A DNA stretch of 22,500 bases from Prorocentrum cordatum (GCA_963575745.1 CAUYUJ010005042.1:37501-60000); one strand, 5' to 3'. Counted from the stretch's first letter, positions 1-8,744 are shown. A program made the numbers and translations. The notes: generated by a model not told the origin, from the sequence alone.

Positions 1-256
1 GCGAACAATGTGGGGGCAAGTTTGCCTGTGACGACTCCTTGGCGCCACGGCAGCGCGACCGACCAATCACGGTCGCTGCCTGGAACACAAAAAAAAACGC
101 TTTGGGCCATATCATGCAGAAGCAACAGCAAGCACACATTCAGATGCCGACGATCATCCAGCTGGGAAGCCCAAGTGAATTCAAAGGGGGCCTGTACCAA
201 GATCTCCTAGCGTCTCATTGTCGAGAGCCCTTCGCGCAGACGAACGCTTCTGCATC

Positions 257-940
257 TTAGCTCCAATCTCGAGCAGCAGGTTCCTGAGGCTCCTGCTGCA
301 CAAGGTGTGCCAATATTCGATTTGTTGTAGGGAGGCCTGAGCCAGGAACGCATGTTGGCACAGTTGGCTTGTGCCAGTGCGCGTTCCTAGCACAGGCCCA
401 GCCTGCAACGAAGGGCGTGCAGGATGCAGGCGGCGCCGTTCCTTTCAGGCCCTGGTGCTGGTCTAGAGCCTTCCCCAAAGAATGCGCTGTCAGATCCCCT
501 TCTCGATTTGGGCCCTCCTTGGAGGTCGGCTCTCCCCTTCCTCCTTCTCCGTTCCTCCACCTCCTTCCCCCCCTGCTCTTGCCTCGAAGCCGCCAACCCC
601 CCCCAGACCTCTCCGTGGGCGCGTCCCAACCTGTCTCCTGCCACCATCCTCCTCCTCTTCCACCCCGCCTCCTCCTCCTCCTCCTCCTTGTTTTTGCACC
701 CTGGTCGCGATCGCGGACGCCCAGGCACACCATGCCCGTCCGGGGGCAAGAGAAAGACCAGGAGGACCGTGCTGCACCCCAGGGCCGGGAACTACGAACA
801 GGCCTTACCTCCTGGCTGGCTCTCCCACGGTCCCGAAGGGCCGTCTCCAGGGCCCCGGGGAGCTCGAACACGACAAGCAGCTTGCGGACCCCTTCTCTCC
901 AGAGTCCCTTCCCACACATCCTCCGACATGATGTATCCAA
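257..940 (-). CDS. possible Glu/Arg-rich reading frame, function unknown
   Basis: A 227-codon frame is open on the minus strand and a second one (387-749, 120 codons) overlaps it. The long frame begins with a protein-like stretch containing LLVVFELPGALETALRDRG, then runs through the (CCT)7 tract at 668-688 as poly-Arg. The overlapping frame reads the same tract as KEEEEEEAGWK and ends RCRLGLC. A single indel in the tract would join the two. No domain is recognised. The DNA is GC-rich, so long open frames occur by chance, and an equally long plus-strand frame (424-1884) exists. Real gene status is uncertain. Confidence 0.2.
   Translation of the reverse strand: MDTSCRRMCGKGLWREGVRKLLVVFELPGALETALRDRGRASQEVRPVRSSRPWGAARSSWSFSCPRTGMVCLGVRDRDQGAKTRRRRRRRRGGRGGGWWQETGWDAPTERSGGGWRLRGKSRGGRRWRNGEGGRGEPTSKEGPNREGDLTAHSLGKALDQHQGLKGTAPPASCTPFVAGWACARNAHWHKPTVPTCVPGSGLPTTNRILAHLVQQEPQEPAARDWS
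668..688 (+). repeat. (CCT)7 microsatellite
   Basis: Seven perfect CCT units, flanked by degenerate CCT. On the minus strand this reads GAG/AGG. Confidence 0.9.
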
Positions 941-962
941 TCCGCGGCCCCAGAACGCCGAT

Positions 963-1049
963 CCCTTCCCCGGGGGTCGTTTTTCTCGTTCCGGATGAAC
1001 TTCCGATGGCCCCGCTGCTCACCCAACGGGCCCCAAGAGGCCGAAATCG
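963..1049 (+). repeat. diverged copy of dispersed repeat R3
   Basis: Contains GGTCGTTTTTCTCG, a GGCCCC block and AGAGGCCGAAA in the same order as the better R3 copies at 6531-6625 and 14261-14343. It is more diverged than the other copies, so assignment is tentative. Confidence 0.4.
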
Positions 1050-1072
1050 AGGAAAAACACCCGGAATGCAAA

Positions 1073-1143
1073 CTCACTTCCCCGACGTTGCAAAATCTAG
1101 GAAAGACAGTCGGAGGTCAGGGCTCACTCCCCCGACGTTGCAA
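1073..1143 (+). repeat. 50-bp direct repeat, two copies of a 21-bp core
   Basis: The core CTCACTTCCCCGACGTTGCA at 1073 recurs at 1123 with one substitution, so the period is 50 bp. No coding reading is favoured. Confidence 0.8.
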
Positions 1144-1624
1144 GAAAACACTACGTCTCGACAAAATCACAGCCAGAGTCGAGTCCTAGACTCAATCTTT
1201 CTGCGCATGTTTCTGGCGGGATGGGTCTGTGATGGTCCCGGGGCCCGAAAGCCCACGACCAGTTCGAGCAAAACTGCAGCGCTCGGATCTCAGAGTTCTT
1301 GCTCAGGAGCGTCTGGGTGGGGCGGGGAGGTGGCCAGGGCCTTCGGACGGAGCGCGCGTGCTCGTGCACGAGGGTCACCTCGCACTGTATCACGCTGGCG
1401 CTGGCGGCAGGGTCACCAGGGGCGGCCATCCTCCGCGGCAGGGGCGCAGTGGGAGGTCCTCCTCCTCCTTGCTCCGCCTCCTCCTCCCTCCATTCCTCTT
1501 CCTCCTCCATCCGTTTCCTCCTCATCCATCCTCCTCTCCCTCCTCACCCTCTGCTCTTCCTGCTCCTGCTCCTCCGCATCATCATCCTCATACTCATCCT
1601 CACCCTCAGTCTCAACCCTTCTCC

Positions 1625-1676
1625 TCATCATAACCATCACCATCACCATCACCATCACCATCACCATCAACATCAG

Positions 1677-1722
<46 letters not shown>

Positions 1723-2269
1723 TTCAACATCATCAGCAGCATCATCATTAGTATTAGCATCATCATCCTCATCATCATCATCATTATCAGAATCATCATC
1801 ATCAGCAGCAGCAGCACCAGCTGCAACAGTAGCCTCATCATCACCGTCATCCACCGTCACACTCGAGACTACCATCGTCATTGACATCGTCATCGTCATC
1901 ATAAGTGTCCTACTACTCATCATCATCAGCATCATCCTCCTCAACAAAAACATCATCATCATCATCATCATCAGCATCATCATCACCATCATCGTCGCCA
2001 TAATCATTATCATCAGCATCATCATCGTCGTCAGCATCATCAGCATCATTAGCATACTCATCATTATCACCATCACCATCACCATCACCATCACCATCAT
2101 TATTACCACTATCACCATCACAATCACTATCATCGGTCACCACCATCACTAACAACGTCAAACACTTCATCACCATCGTCACCGTTTCCATCCTCCTCAT
2201 CGTCATCATCATCACCCTTCTCCTGATCGGCATCATCACCATTATCAAACATCAACAGCACCATCATCG

Positions 2270-2307
<38 letters not shown>

Positions 2308-2540
2308 GTCATCACCATCATCAGCATCAGCAGGATCATCATTACTAACATCATTGTCGTAATGATCATCAGCATCATCATGAATATCAGCACTAGCAGT
2401 ATCATCATCGCCATCGTCATCGTCATCGCCATAATCGTCATCATCATCACCACCACTATGATCATCATCAGCAGCATCACCACCACCATCATCATCATCA
2501 CCCATCACCAGGGGGATCGGGTATCACCCATCACCATCAC

Positions 2541-2572
<32 letters not shown>

Positions 2573-2610
2573 GCATCATCATCAAACTCCTCATCATACT
2601 CATCATCCTT
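1625..2610 (+). repeat. long imperfect (CAT)n microsatellite
   Basis: About 1 kb of CAT units interrupted by CAG, CAC, CGT and TAT variants, including perfect runs near 1678-1720 and 2266-2306. Confidence 0.95.
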
Positions 2611-2616
2611 ATCAGC

Positions 2617-2752
2617 CCTCCTCCTCCTTCCTCGACCCTCATCCACCATTCTTCTCCTCCTCCTCCTCCTCCTCTTCCCACCCCCCTCATCCCAACTCCG
2701 TCCTTCCCTCCTTTCCATCGCCTCCCTCCTCCTCCTCCTCCTCCTCCTCATC
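2617..2752 (+). repeat. CCT-rich pyrimidine tract
   Basis: Imperfect CCT array with interspersed CAT and TCC, lying between two CAT arrays. The plus strand is almost pure pyrimidine. Confidence 0.85.
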
Positions 2753-2757
2753 CTTGT

Positions 2758-3052
2758 CAGCATCATGATCATCATCAACACCACCACCACCACTACAATA
2801 ATCATCATCATCAGCAGCAGCATCATCATCATCACCACCATCACCATCAGCAGGATCATCATCATCATCACCACCACCATCATCGTCATCATCATCGTCG
2901 TGGTCGTCATCGTCATCGTCATCGTCATCATCATCACCATCATCGTCATCATCATCATCGTCGTCATCATCATCATCGTCATCATCAGGATCATCATCGT
3001 CATCATTAACATTATCATCATCATAATCATCATCAGCATCATCATCATCCAT
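2758..3052 (+). repeat. imperfect (CAT)n microsatellite with CGT variants
   Basis: CAT array with many CAC and CGT variants. It ends sharply at 3052, where the minus strand carries ATG. Confidence 0.9.
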
Positions 3053-3225
3053 CGTCCTACTCCCTCCTACTCCCTCCTCGCAAGTGCTCCGACAACACGT
3101 CTTAGATCTCAACCGGCGGCTCCTCCCCGATGGTTTGGTCTCCGGGGCCGTCATGGGGCTCAGGGGAAGCAAACATCGATCCGGTGCGAAAAGCTCGCCC
3201 TGGAGAAGTGGCTCGGGAACGCTGG

Positions 3226-3404
3226 TTGAAGAAGGAGAACAAGCCAGAAGCATAAACTCCTGGCGCTCCGTGCGGATTTCTTGGGTCCGCTCGGGGCCCC
3301 CAGGGCCTGCGCCGGAGGCACCGCCGGGGGGGGCTCCGCGCGGACCCGGGAAATCCACGCGGAGCGCCGCAAGTGTATGTTTATGGCGTTTTGTCTTCTT
3401 CGAG
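3226..3404 (+). repeat. R1 foldback (MITE-like) element, copy 1
   Basis: The left arm (TTGAAGAAGG, then CATAAACTCCTGGCGCTCCG, then GGATTTCTTGGGTCCGC) is the reverse complement, with mismatches, of the right arm (GCGGACCCGGGAAATCC, GCGGAGCGCCGC, ATGTTTATGGCG, CTTCTTCGAG). The arms are about 65-70 bp around a GC-rich centre. Copies 2 and 3 lie at 12765 and 13398. No internal gene is visible, so this is a non-autonomous, MITE-like repeat. Gene models crossing it would be suspect. Confidence 0.85.
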
Positions 3405-3676
3405 CTGGTGCCGCGCATTGAAAAATCAGATCGGCAAGCGTCAAGGTCTCCCTGTCTCGCAGTGATATGCGTGAAGCCACCGAAGGCTTGCGCAGATGTG
3501 TGGAGCAGCCCTCGCATTAGCGGCGGGTCCCTCATCCCTCCCTCCTCCCGCCTCTCTCCCTTTGCCAGGGAAGGCGGGGGATTCGCTCAAGAAGAGCTCC
3601 CCTGGCGCACGGGGTGCGCGTCGCCTGACAAGGCAGAGCGAGACCGCTAATGCCATGTCCGACTGACCTCTGCCTG

Positions 3677-3885
3677 CTACTCTCCGATCCTCCTTCCACT
3701 TTCCAACCCCTGATCCTCATCCTCCTCCGCCTCCTCCGCCTCCGCTGTCTCCTTCTGCTCCTCCTCCTCCACATCGTCATCATCACCACCATCATCATCA
3801 CCATAATCATCATCATTCATTATCATCCGCATCAGCAGCAGAAGCATCAGCATCAGCATCAGAATCAGCATCATCATCAGCAACC

Positions 3886-3927
<42 letters not shown>

Positions 3928-4024
3928 GCAGCATCATCATCATCAGCAGCAGCGTAAGCATCAGCATCAGCATCAGCATCAGCATCAGCATCAGCATCAG
4001 CATCAGCATCAGCATCAGCATCAG

Positions 4025-4072
<48 letters not shown>

Positions 4073-4274
4073 AAGCATCACCATCACCATCATCATCATT
4101 ACCATCGGCAGCATCATCATAATCAGCATAATCGTCATCATCAGCATCATCATCATCATCATCATCCTCATCCTCATCCTCATCCTCATCCTCATCCTCC
4201 TCCTCCTCCTCATCATCATCATCAACATCGTCCTGGCAGCCGGTGGAACATTCAGAGAGAATTGGCCGTAGATT
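3677..4274 (-). pseudogene. Asp/Ala/Glu-rich minus-strand frame, function unknown
   Basis: On the minus strand the frame is open from 4274 to a TGA at 3813: LSECSTGCQDDVDDDDEEEE, then alternating ED, poly-Asp, AD repeats, ending ADADDNE. A one-base change of frame leads into NDDDYGDDDGGDDDDVEEE and EQKETAEAEEAEEDEDQGLE, with a TAG at 3677. There is no in-frame ATG at the 5' end, so an upstream exon would be needed. The non-repetitive acidic C-terminus is the best sign of coding. GAT-array mutation could produce the rest. No domain is recognised. Confidence 0.3.
3774..4235 (+). repeat. compound (CAT)n array with hexamer subarrays
   Basis: CAT array containing a perfect (AGCATC)12 block at 3957-4028 and a CATCCT hexamer block at about 4164-4199. 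Higher-order hexamers inside a trimer array suggest separate slippage events. Confidence 0.95.
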
Positions 4275-4497
4275 TCACCGTCGCCTTCATCCCATCCAGG
4301 AATCCTCCAAGACCTGAAGCCTTCTGGGCACATCCCTTCCCTCAGCTCCGACGTCTCGAACAAATGGAAAAACACCCCGAAAAAATCACGACCAGAGCCC
4401 TGGATCCCATCTGCCTGCGCCGTTTTTCGAAGCGCATCGATCTGCGAGGGTCCTAAGGGCCCGACACAGGGCGAAAACGCCCGGCTCGAACAAGTTG
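4275..4497. other. no gene seen
   Basis: Mixed-composition DNA. AAAATCAC..CCAGAG followed by CTGCGC at 4371-4466 loosely resembles 1145-1245, possibly an old dispersed repeat. Nothing else is supported. Confidence 0.4.
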
Positions 4498-4662
4498 AGT
4501 CTTACCAGCCTGGAACATATCCCTATCCCTATGCTGGGCACCTCCTCATCACGATGCCAATCGTAGGGATTTCCTTATGTTTGAGGGCGAATCCCTAAGA
4601 TTGTCATCGCCTTTTGGCGTGCCAATCTTAGGGATAGGGATACGTTCGAGGCTGGTAAGAGT
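4498..4662 (+). repeat. nested foldback (MITE-like) element
   Basis: The outer arms, AGTCTTACCAGCC..ATATCCCTATCCCTA (4498-4541) and its near reverse complement at 4621-4662, match over about 40 bp. Inside them a second pair of 19-bp arms (4553-4571 and 4590-4608) matches with two mismatches. The motif CCAATCTTAGGGAT, allowing one mismatch, recurs in the inner-left and right arms. There is no coding capacity. The termini show no clear target-site duplication. Confidence 0.85.
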
Positions 4663-5836
4663 CGCCAGGATCTCAGGGTTAGCACGCGCCCCCACCGCCG
4701 CCGACCCACGGCGGCCGCGGCGGATCGCCTCACCGGCCGGGGGCGCGCGCTGCGAAGGCCATGGCGGGCCGGCGCCCGCACGCGCGCGCGCGCGGGAGGG
4801 GGGGGGCCACTGGCAGCCGCCCCCCCCTGGCCGGAGGCGCGGGCCCGCGCCCCTTGGTGGCGTCCTCCGCGAGGCCGAGGGGGGGGGGGCAGTGAGCGAG
4901 CAGCGACATGTGTACGTGTACGCGCCCTCCGCGGCCTTGCGTGCACGAACCTCCGCGCTCCCAAACAGAAACTCCAGCGGAAGCGAACCGCGCGCACGTG
5001 TACACAGGTTGTTGGCCTCTGAGGCAAGACTTCGTCGAGGGCCGAACCTGGGGGATCGGACTCTGAGCTCCAGGGCACTCAACAATCAAGACGGAAACTT
5101 CCCGCCGGTGCCGTCCCCGGGACCGTCCAAGGAAGACCCACGAGGAAACAGACTGGCCCCGGGGGAAGGCACGGGGAAAGGATCGGGACGTGCGAGACCC
5201 CCGTGCGAGACCCCCGTATAAGATGTCGGACGTCTGAGGACTTCGGGGGTCGAGGTCTTTGGTCTCCGTCCTCCCGTCGGGGGCCTCCGGGAGGCTGCTC
5301 GTCGCCGTGGGCTGGAGGCCCTGGCCAGAACACACCCCAAGACAGGCCTGGGGGCCGATGTTCTGGGAGGGGGGGGAAGGTGAGGGTGAGACAGCGACGT
5401 GAAGAGAGGACTCCACAGAAAGCACCAGGGAACCACGACATTACACGTCGAGCGCGCGGCGACCGCGCAAGCCGAGCTGGCCACAGCCCCGGGGGTTCCC
5501 CGTCGCGGATGGCATCCGACCACAGGATTCGTCAGGGCCGTGATTATCCCCCGACGCATCTTCCATAAAGCAAGACCTTTGCAGAGGGGGGGAGGGAGGG
5601 ATGAGGAAGAGGTGGGGTCCTAGCAGACGTGGTCGAAGGATCGCGCCGCATCGCCGATACAACGGCGATGCCGCTCGACTCGGAGCCTGATGTCCTCTGA
5701 TTTGGCATCGATCATCCGATCCCATCTGATCGGACACCAAATGAGCGGTCTTCATGGACGGAAGGAGCAAGAGGAGGCCTAGAAGGACGGCCTGTGAGAT
5801 GTTGCTGAACATGTTGAAAGTGCGACGAATAAGTGA
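4663..5836. other. GC-rich region without a supportable gene
   Basis: CpG-rich sequence with G runs near 4796-4808 and 4878-4888 that could form G-quadruplexes. A 13-bp direct duplication of GTGCGAGACCCCC lies at about 5189-5215. Open frames exist on both strands, as expected at this GC content, but none carries a recognisable motif. Confidence 0.5.
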
Positions 5837-6022
5837 ACTACGGTGCATGATGCTGATGATGATGCTGATGATGATGTTACTGCTGTTGATGTTGCTGATG
5901 CTGCTGATGACGACGACGTTGGTAAAGATGCTGCGGTTGCTCATGATGGTGATAATGATGATGGCGGTGACGATGCTAATGATGCTTATGATGGTGTTGC
6001 TGGTGTTGATGCTGATGAGTGA
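5837..6022 (+). CDS. Asp/Ala-rich plus-strand segment, possible exon
   Basis: An open segment between TGA (5834) and TGA (6020) reads HDADDDADDDVTAVDVADAA, then DDDDVGKDAAVAHDGDNDD, ending YDGVAGVDADE. There is no ATG near its 5' end. The array here is GAT on the plus strand, the opposite of 1.6-4.2 kb, and again the acidic frame contains non-repeat residues. It may be an exon ahead of the Glu-rich frame at 6115, or mutated microsatellite. No domain is recognised. Confidence 0.25.
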   Translation, partial: TTVHDADDDADDDVTAVDVADAADDDDVGKDAAVAHDGDNDDGGDDANDAYDGVAGVDADE

Positions 6023-6114
6023 TGACGATGCCGACGGTTAGTAGTACGACTATTATCTGTATGCTGAATATGCTGAATATGATGATGGTGCTGCAGATGA
6101 TGATGGTGGTGGTG

Positions 6115-6576
6115 ATGGCTTGTGACGAAGAGGAGGAGGAGGAGGAGGAGGAGGAGGAGGAGGAGGACCTCGAGGAGGAAATGGAGGCAGGAGTAGGTCG
6201 GAGCGTGAGGAGGATGTGCAAGGAATCAGGATGGGATGCACGGGGAGCACGAGTAGCATTAGGAGGCGAGCAGGACGCCCTTCTGGGCTCCTTGTTTTTT
6301 CTCCTAGTATTCCCCCCCTCTTTCCTTACGCAGTGGCTGCTGCTGCACGCTGCTTCGCCTCCTGCTCACGCCCCCAGACGCACCTACCGCACCAACGGCC
6401 AGAGCGAACCCAGCGCGCACAAGAGGCAGAGAACCACCGCCCAAACGCCGGCTGCCGCGCGGCCCCCAGGGCGCGCGCGTGAGACCTCCGATGTCATGGT
6501 CTGTCACAGCGCGGCTCTCCAAGAGGGCTGCACCCCTTCCCCAGAACCGGTGTTTCACCCCGGGTCGTTTCTCTGA
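6115..6576 (+). CDS. Glu-rich small protein candidate, function unknown
   Basis: A 153-codon frame starts ATG-GCT-TGT-GAC (MACD), continues with 13 Glu codons, then DLEEEMEAGVGRSVRRMCKE and GARVALGGEQDALLGSLFF, a hydrophobic patch, and a basic Arg/Pro-rich tail. The 3' end (PVFHPGSFL) lies inside an R3 repeat, which weakens the model. An overlapping long minus-strand frame (6304-7134) also exists. The start was chosen because it directly precedes the Glu run. Function unknown. Confidence 0.25.
   Translation: MACDEEEEEEEEEEEEEDLEEEMEAGVGRSVRRMCKESGWDARGARVALGGEQDALLGSLFFLLVFPPSFLTQWLLLHAASPPAHAPRRTYRTNGQSEPSAHKRQRTTAQTPAAARPPGRARETSDVMVCHSAALQEGCTPSPEPVFHPGSFL
6127..6165 (+). repeat. (GAG)n microsatellite
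   Basis: Twelve to thirteen GAG units on the plus strand, directly followed by GACCTCGAGGAGGAA. Confidence 0.85.
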
Positions 6577-6625
6577 CGGTCCCAGGGGCCAGTGAGGGCC
6601 CTGGGAGGCCGAAAGTGGCGAAAGA
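6531..6625 (+). repeat. dispersed repeat R3, copy 1
   Basis: Shares CCGGTKTTTCA..TCGTTT..ACGGTCCC..GGCC..GAGGGCCC..GGAGGCCGAAA with 14261-14343 on the same strand and with 14781-14873 on the opposite strand. No coding role is assigned. Confidence 0.7.
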
Positions 6626-6987
6626 CCTCCGGTCGTGATTGCTCCGCCACGCGAAGACGTCAGGGGCGGCGGAGGCAGAGGCTCTCGGCCCTGGAGCCGC
6701 CTGCCCGCGCGCACACCCGCGGGCGAGCGCCATCGAAGCGCGCGCGCGCAGTCGCTGAGCGCGCGGGGCGCGCGCGGGGCGCGCGCGGAGCGGCTCGTCC
6801 GCGCGAGGCGCGGAGCGGCGGAGAAGGGGCGCGCTTGGCGAGGTTCTGCGTCAGCTCGGCGAGCTGGGCCTCGAGCGCCTGGGGCGCCGCCGCCCGCGCG
6901 AGGGGGAGAGGGGGGGGCGCACTGCGCGGCGAGTGATGCGGTTCGGCGGGCAACCTCCACCTGAACATCCCCCTCCTCGCGCCGCCC

Positions 6988-7117
6988 CCTCCTCCTCCTC
7001 CTCCTCCTCCTCCTCCTCCTTCCTCCCTCCTCCTCCTCCTCATATCCTCCTCCCTCCATCCCCTCCTCCTCCTCCTCCTCCTCCCCCTCCCCTCCATTCT
7101 CCCTCCTCCCTCTCCCC
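6988..7117 (+). repeat. (CCT)n pyrimidine tract
   Basis: Perfect (CCT)11 at 6988-7020, then imperfect CCT with a CATATCC interruption. The minus strand reads Glu, Gly or Arg depending on frame. Confidence 0.9.
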
Positions 7118-7255
7118 CCTGTGACGAGTGCCAACCGCGGACGTGGTGGACCCGCTGGCTTTCAGGGGGCTGCCCCTGGCCTCATCCGTGTCTGGCAGCG
7201 CGATCTTCCCCTCCTACCGCGATCCAGCTCCTCCCCCTCATCCCACTCGAAATCC

Positions 7256-7300
7256 CCTCCTCCTCCTCCTCCTCCTCCTCCTCCTCCTCCTCCTCCTCCT
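7256..7300 (+). repeat. (CCT)15 microsatellite
   Basis: Fifteen perfect units. On the minus strand, in the frame of VHDNHEDSD, this is an uninterrupted poly-Glu run. Confidence 0.95.
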
Positions 7301-7370
7301 CATCCGAGTCCTCGTGGTTGTCGTGCACGTCGTTGCCCTCGTCGCCGTGTGTAGCGACAAATGCCGCCCT

Positions 7371-7386
7371 ACTGCTATATAGCAGT
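7371..7386. other. 16-bp perfect palindrome
   Basis: ACTGCTATATAGCAGT is its own reverse complement. It contains the minus-strand TAG that ends the Lys/Ala/Glu-rich frame at 7375-7617. Confidence 0.85.
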
Positions 7387-7617
7387 ACCCTCCTGAGTCC
7401 TCGGGTCCTCCTCTGCGTTCATGGTGTCGGCGGTTTTCCCTGCCTTCTGCGCCTTCTTGGCCTTCCTGGCCTTCTGAGACTCCGATGCCTTCTTGGCCCT
7501 CGCGGCCGTGCTGGTCTCCTGGGCTTCACCAGCCTCTTCAGTTTCTCCGGCCTTCCTGCCTGCCTCTGCCGTCCCGCCCTCCTCCGATTTCCTGGTGCCC
7601 TCATTCTTAGCGGTTCC
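7375..7617 (-). CDS. Lys/Ala/Glu-rich exon-like segment
   Basis: An open frame between TGA (7618-7620) and TAG (7375-7377) reads NEGTRKSEEGGTAEAGRKAG, then TEEAGEAQETSTAARAKK, then QKARKAKKAQKAGKTADTMN, ending DPRTQEGTAI. The composition is that of a charged, disordered or coiled protein. It lacks an upstream ATG, so it would be an internal or 3' exon; CTAAG or GCTAAGAATGAG before the first codons could serve as acceptors. It belongs to the broken minus-strand gene at 6825-9697. If the GGTACT just before the stop is a donor, the frame could splice to the next acidic segment near 7350. Confidence 0.35.
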   Translation of the reverse strand, partial: GTAKNEGTRKSEEGGTAEAGRKAGETEEAGEAQETSTAARAKKASESQKARKAKKAQKAGKTADTMNAEEDPRTQEGTAI

Positions 7618-7654
7618 TCATTTCCCCACTCCCACCCTGAGCCTTGACGAATGC

Positions 7655-7912
7655 TTATGATGCCGAACAGGGCTCACCAGTTCCATCCTGGGGTACGGTA
7701 GCTCCAGGATGAAGATCAGCAGCTGCGGGTCCGAGATATGGTTTCTTCGCCCGGCTTTCGATGGCCTGGCGTCTCGCAAGGACGGCCGTGCGCGCCCGCT
7801 TGGCCATCTCGAGCTCCATATTCTGGCCATCCTCGACGTCGAAACGCTGCTCCACCTTCACCTCCTCTTGCCGATGTGTTTCCGCCGTCCTTCTCGACTC
7901 TACCTGAAACAC
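7655..7912 (-). CDS. charged coiled-coil-like segment
   Basis: An 85-codon frame reads VESRRTAETHRQEEVKVEQR, then DVEDGQNMELEMAKRARTAV, then LARRQAIESRAKKPYLGPAA, with a TAA stop at 7655. Alternating charged and hydrophobic residues suggest a helical region. The segment immediately upstream (EAWMAEERRV, 8049-7900) is in another frame and overlaps by about 12 bases, so a one-base indel near GTGTTTCAG would join them. No domain is recognised. Part of the 6825-9697 gene candidate. Confidence 0.35.
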   Translation of the reverse strand: MFQVESRRTAETHRQEEVKVEQRFDVEDGQNMELEMAKRARTAVLARRQAIESRAKKPYLGPAAADLHPGATVPQDGTGEPCSAS

Positions 7913-8049
7913 CCGACTCGTCTCTCCTCCGCCATCCAGGCCTCCTCCGTCTTCGTCCCACCCTCCCTTGTCTCCTCCGCCGTCATGGCCTCCCGTGCCT
8001 TCTGGACTCGCCCAGCCCTCCAGGCCTCCTGTGCCACTTCCAGCACCTC
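7900..8049 (-). CDS. Glu/Ala-rich segment after an in-frame TAG
   Basis: Directly downstream of a TAG at 8050-8052 that ends a long poly-Glu frame, the same frame continues EVLEVAQEAWRAGRVQKARE, then AMTAEETREGGTKTEEAWMA, to a TAG at 7900. Two approximate EAW-type repeats (QEAWRAGRV, EEAWMAEER) are present. Continuity across the TAG suggests a nonsense change of GAG in a pseudogene, or readthrough. Confidence 0.3.
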   Translation of the reverse strand, partial: EVLEVAQEAWRAGRVQKAREAMTAEETREGGTKTEEAWMAEERRVGCFR

Positions 8050-8126
8050 CTACTCCTCCTCTTCCTCCAACTCCTCCTCCTCCTCCGCCTCCTCCTCCTC
8101 CTCCTCCTCCTCCGCGTGTCGTCCTG

Positions 8127-8343
8127 GTAGGTCGGCCAGAGGTCCGGGTAGGCCTGTTTTAGGCCCTCGTGGCTCTGCGCGTGGTCGTTGCAGCTCAGCC
8201 TGTGGTCCTCGTAGCTCTGCGCGCGGCTCGCCAAGCTCAGCTGGTGGCTCTTGAAGCTGAGTGGGTGGCCCTCTAAAGTCTGCCCCTTGCGGTAGTAGCT
8301 CTGTTGTTGCCCCTCGGAATTCAGCTGGTGGCCCTCGTAGTAG
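8127..8343 (-). repeat. 21-bp tandem repeat, block 1 (about 10 units)
   Basis: Ten consecutive 21-bp units, every unit exactly 21 bp, with plus-strand consensus GTAGCTCAGCTGGTGGCCCT plus C. On the minus strand it encodes a degenerate heptapeptide close to EGHQLSY (for example EGHQLNS, EDHRLSC, KSHQLSL, EGHPLSF). Strict 21-bp spacing despite heavy point divergence favours a translated repeat over neutral satellite. Confidence 0.85.
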
Positions 8344-8540
8344 TTCGGTCGAATCCTGCCGTCGCGACGATGGGGGGATCCTTGGCGACCTAGCCCGCGG
8401 AGCTAGGAGAGGGGTGCCGCCGCGTGGGTGGATACCCATATTGATATTCTTGCCAATGCTTCTGCCCTGGTCTGCCTCGGGTTGCAGCGCCCGTGGGGGC
8501 AGGGGAGGCACAGGCCCTCGCACATCAAGACGTGGTCCTC
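8344..8540 (-). other. spacer between heptapeptide blocks
   Basis: About 200 bp without 21-bp periodicity. The upstream frame (ending HGRCNPRQTRAEALARIS and a stop) closes here, so it could be an intron or a degenerate stretch. Confidence 0.4.
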
Positions 8541-8730
8541 GTATATCTGCAGGGTGGCCCTCGCACCTCGGCCGGTGGGTCTCGCAGCTATGCTTGCAGC
8601 CCTGCTGTTGGCTCCCCAGGGTCAGCCTGTGGCCCTCGAAACTCACGCAGCGGCCCTCGCGGCCCAGCTGGTGGCACTCGTAGCTCAGCTGGTGGCTCTC
8701 GTGGCCCTGCTGGTACCCCTCGCAGGCGGT
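8541..8730 (-). repeat. 21-bp tandem repeat, block 2 (about 9 units)
   Basis: The same family as 8127-8343, with consensus CTGGTGGCCCTCGTAGCTCA plus G. One unit (8541-8562) is 22 bp, so the minus-strand heptads change frame there, from RCEGH to IYEDHVLMCEGLCLPCPHG. Cys enriches this block. Confidence 0.8.
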
Positions 8731-8744
8731 CGTCGACCACGTAC

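Larger units (their letters stand above)
1151..3052 (-). pseudogene. Asp/Glu-rich minus-strand gene or gene remnant, frame broken
   Basis: Read on the minus strand, the CAT arrays become GAT (Asp). A start-like MDDDDADDDYDDDNVND lies at 3052 and stays open to a stop at 2687, ending KEGRTELG. Downstream acidic pieces follow in other frames: ADKDDEYDEEFDDDAD (about 2620), FDNGDDADQEK (about 2235), VFVEEDDADDDE ending at two TAG codons (1913-1918), YDEEKG (stop 1612), VETEGEDEYEDDDAEEQEQE (about 1600), and MEEEEEWREEEAEQ followed by about 100 protein-like residues ending at 1151. Interruptions in the Asp runs are mainly A, G, N, Y, E and V, all one base from GAT, so mutated microsatellite could mimic coding. 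No domain is recognised. Four or more frame changes argue for a pseudogene or assembly indels. Confidence 0.3.

Noticed and set aside
2362-4456. Poly-His/Gln or poly-Ile plus-strand frames across the CAT arrays
   Set aside because: CAT arrays lack stops in all plus frames, so openness is not evidence. The flanks are more protein-like in the minus-strand acidic frames.
6660-7097. Whole 145-codon minus frame as a single intact gene
   Set aside because: Only its middle (QALEAQLAELTQNLAKRAP) is protein-like. The 5' half is array-derived Arg/Gly and the upstream VQVEVARRTASLAAQ segment is in another frame.
8127-8730. CRISPR-like regularly spaced repeats
   Set aside because: Units are contiguous 21-mers without unique spacers and are strongly diverged. 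They form a coding-type minisatellite.
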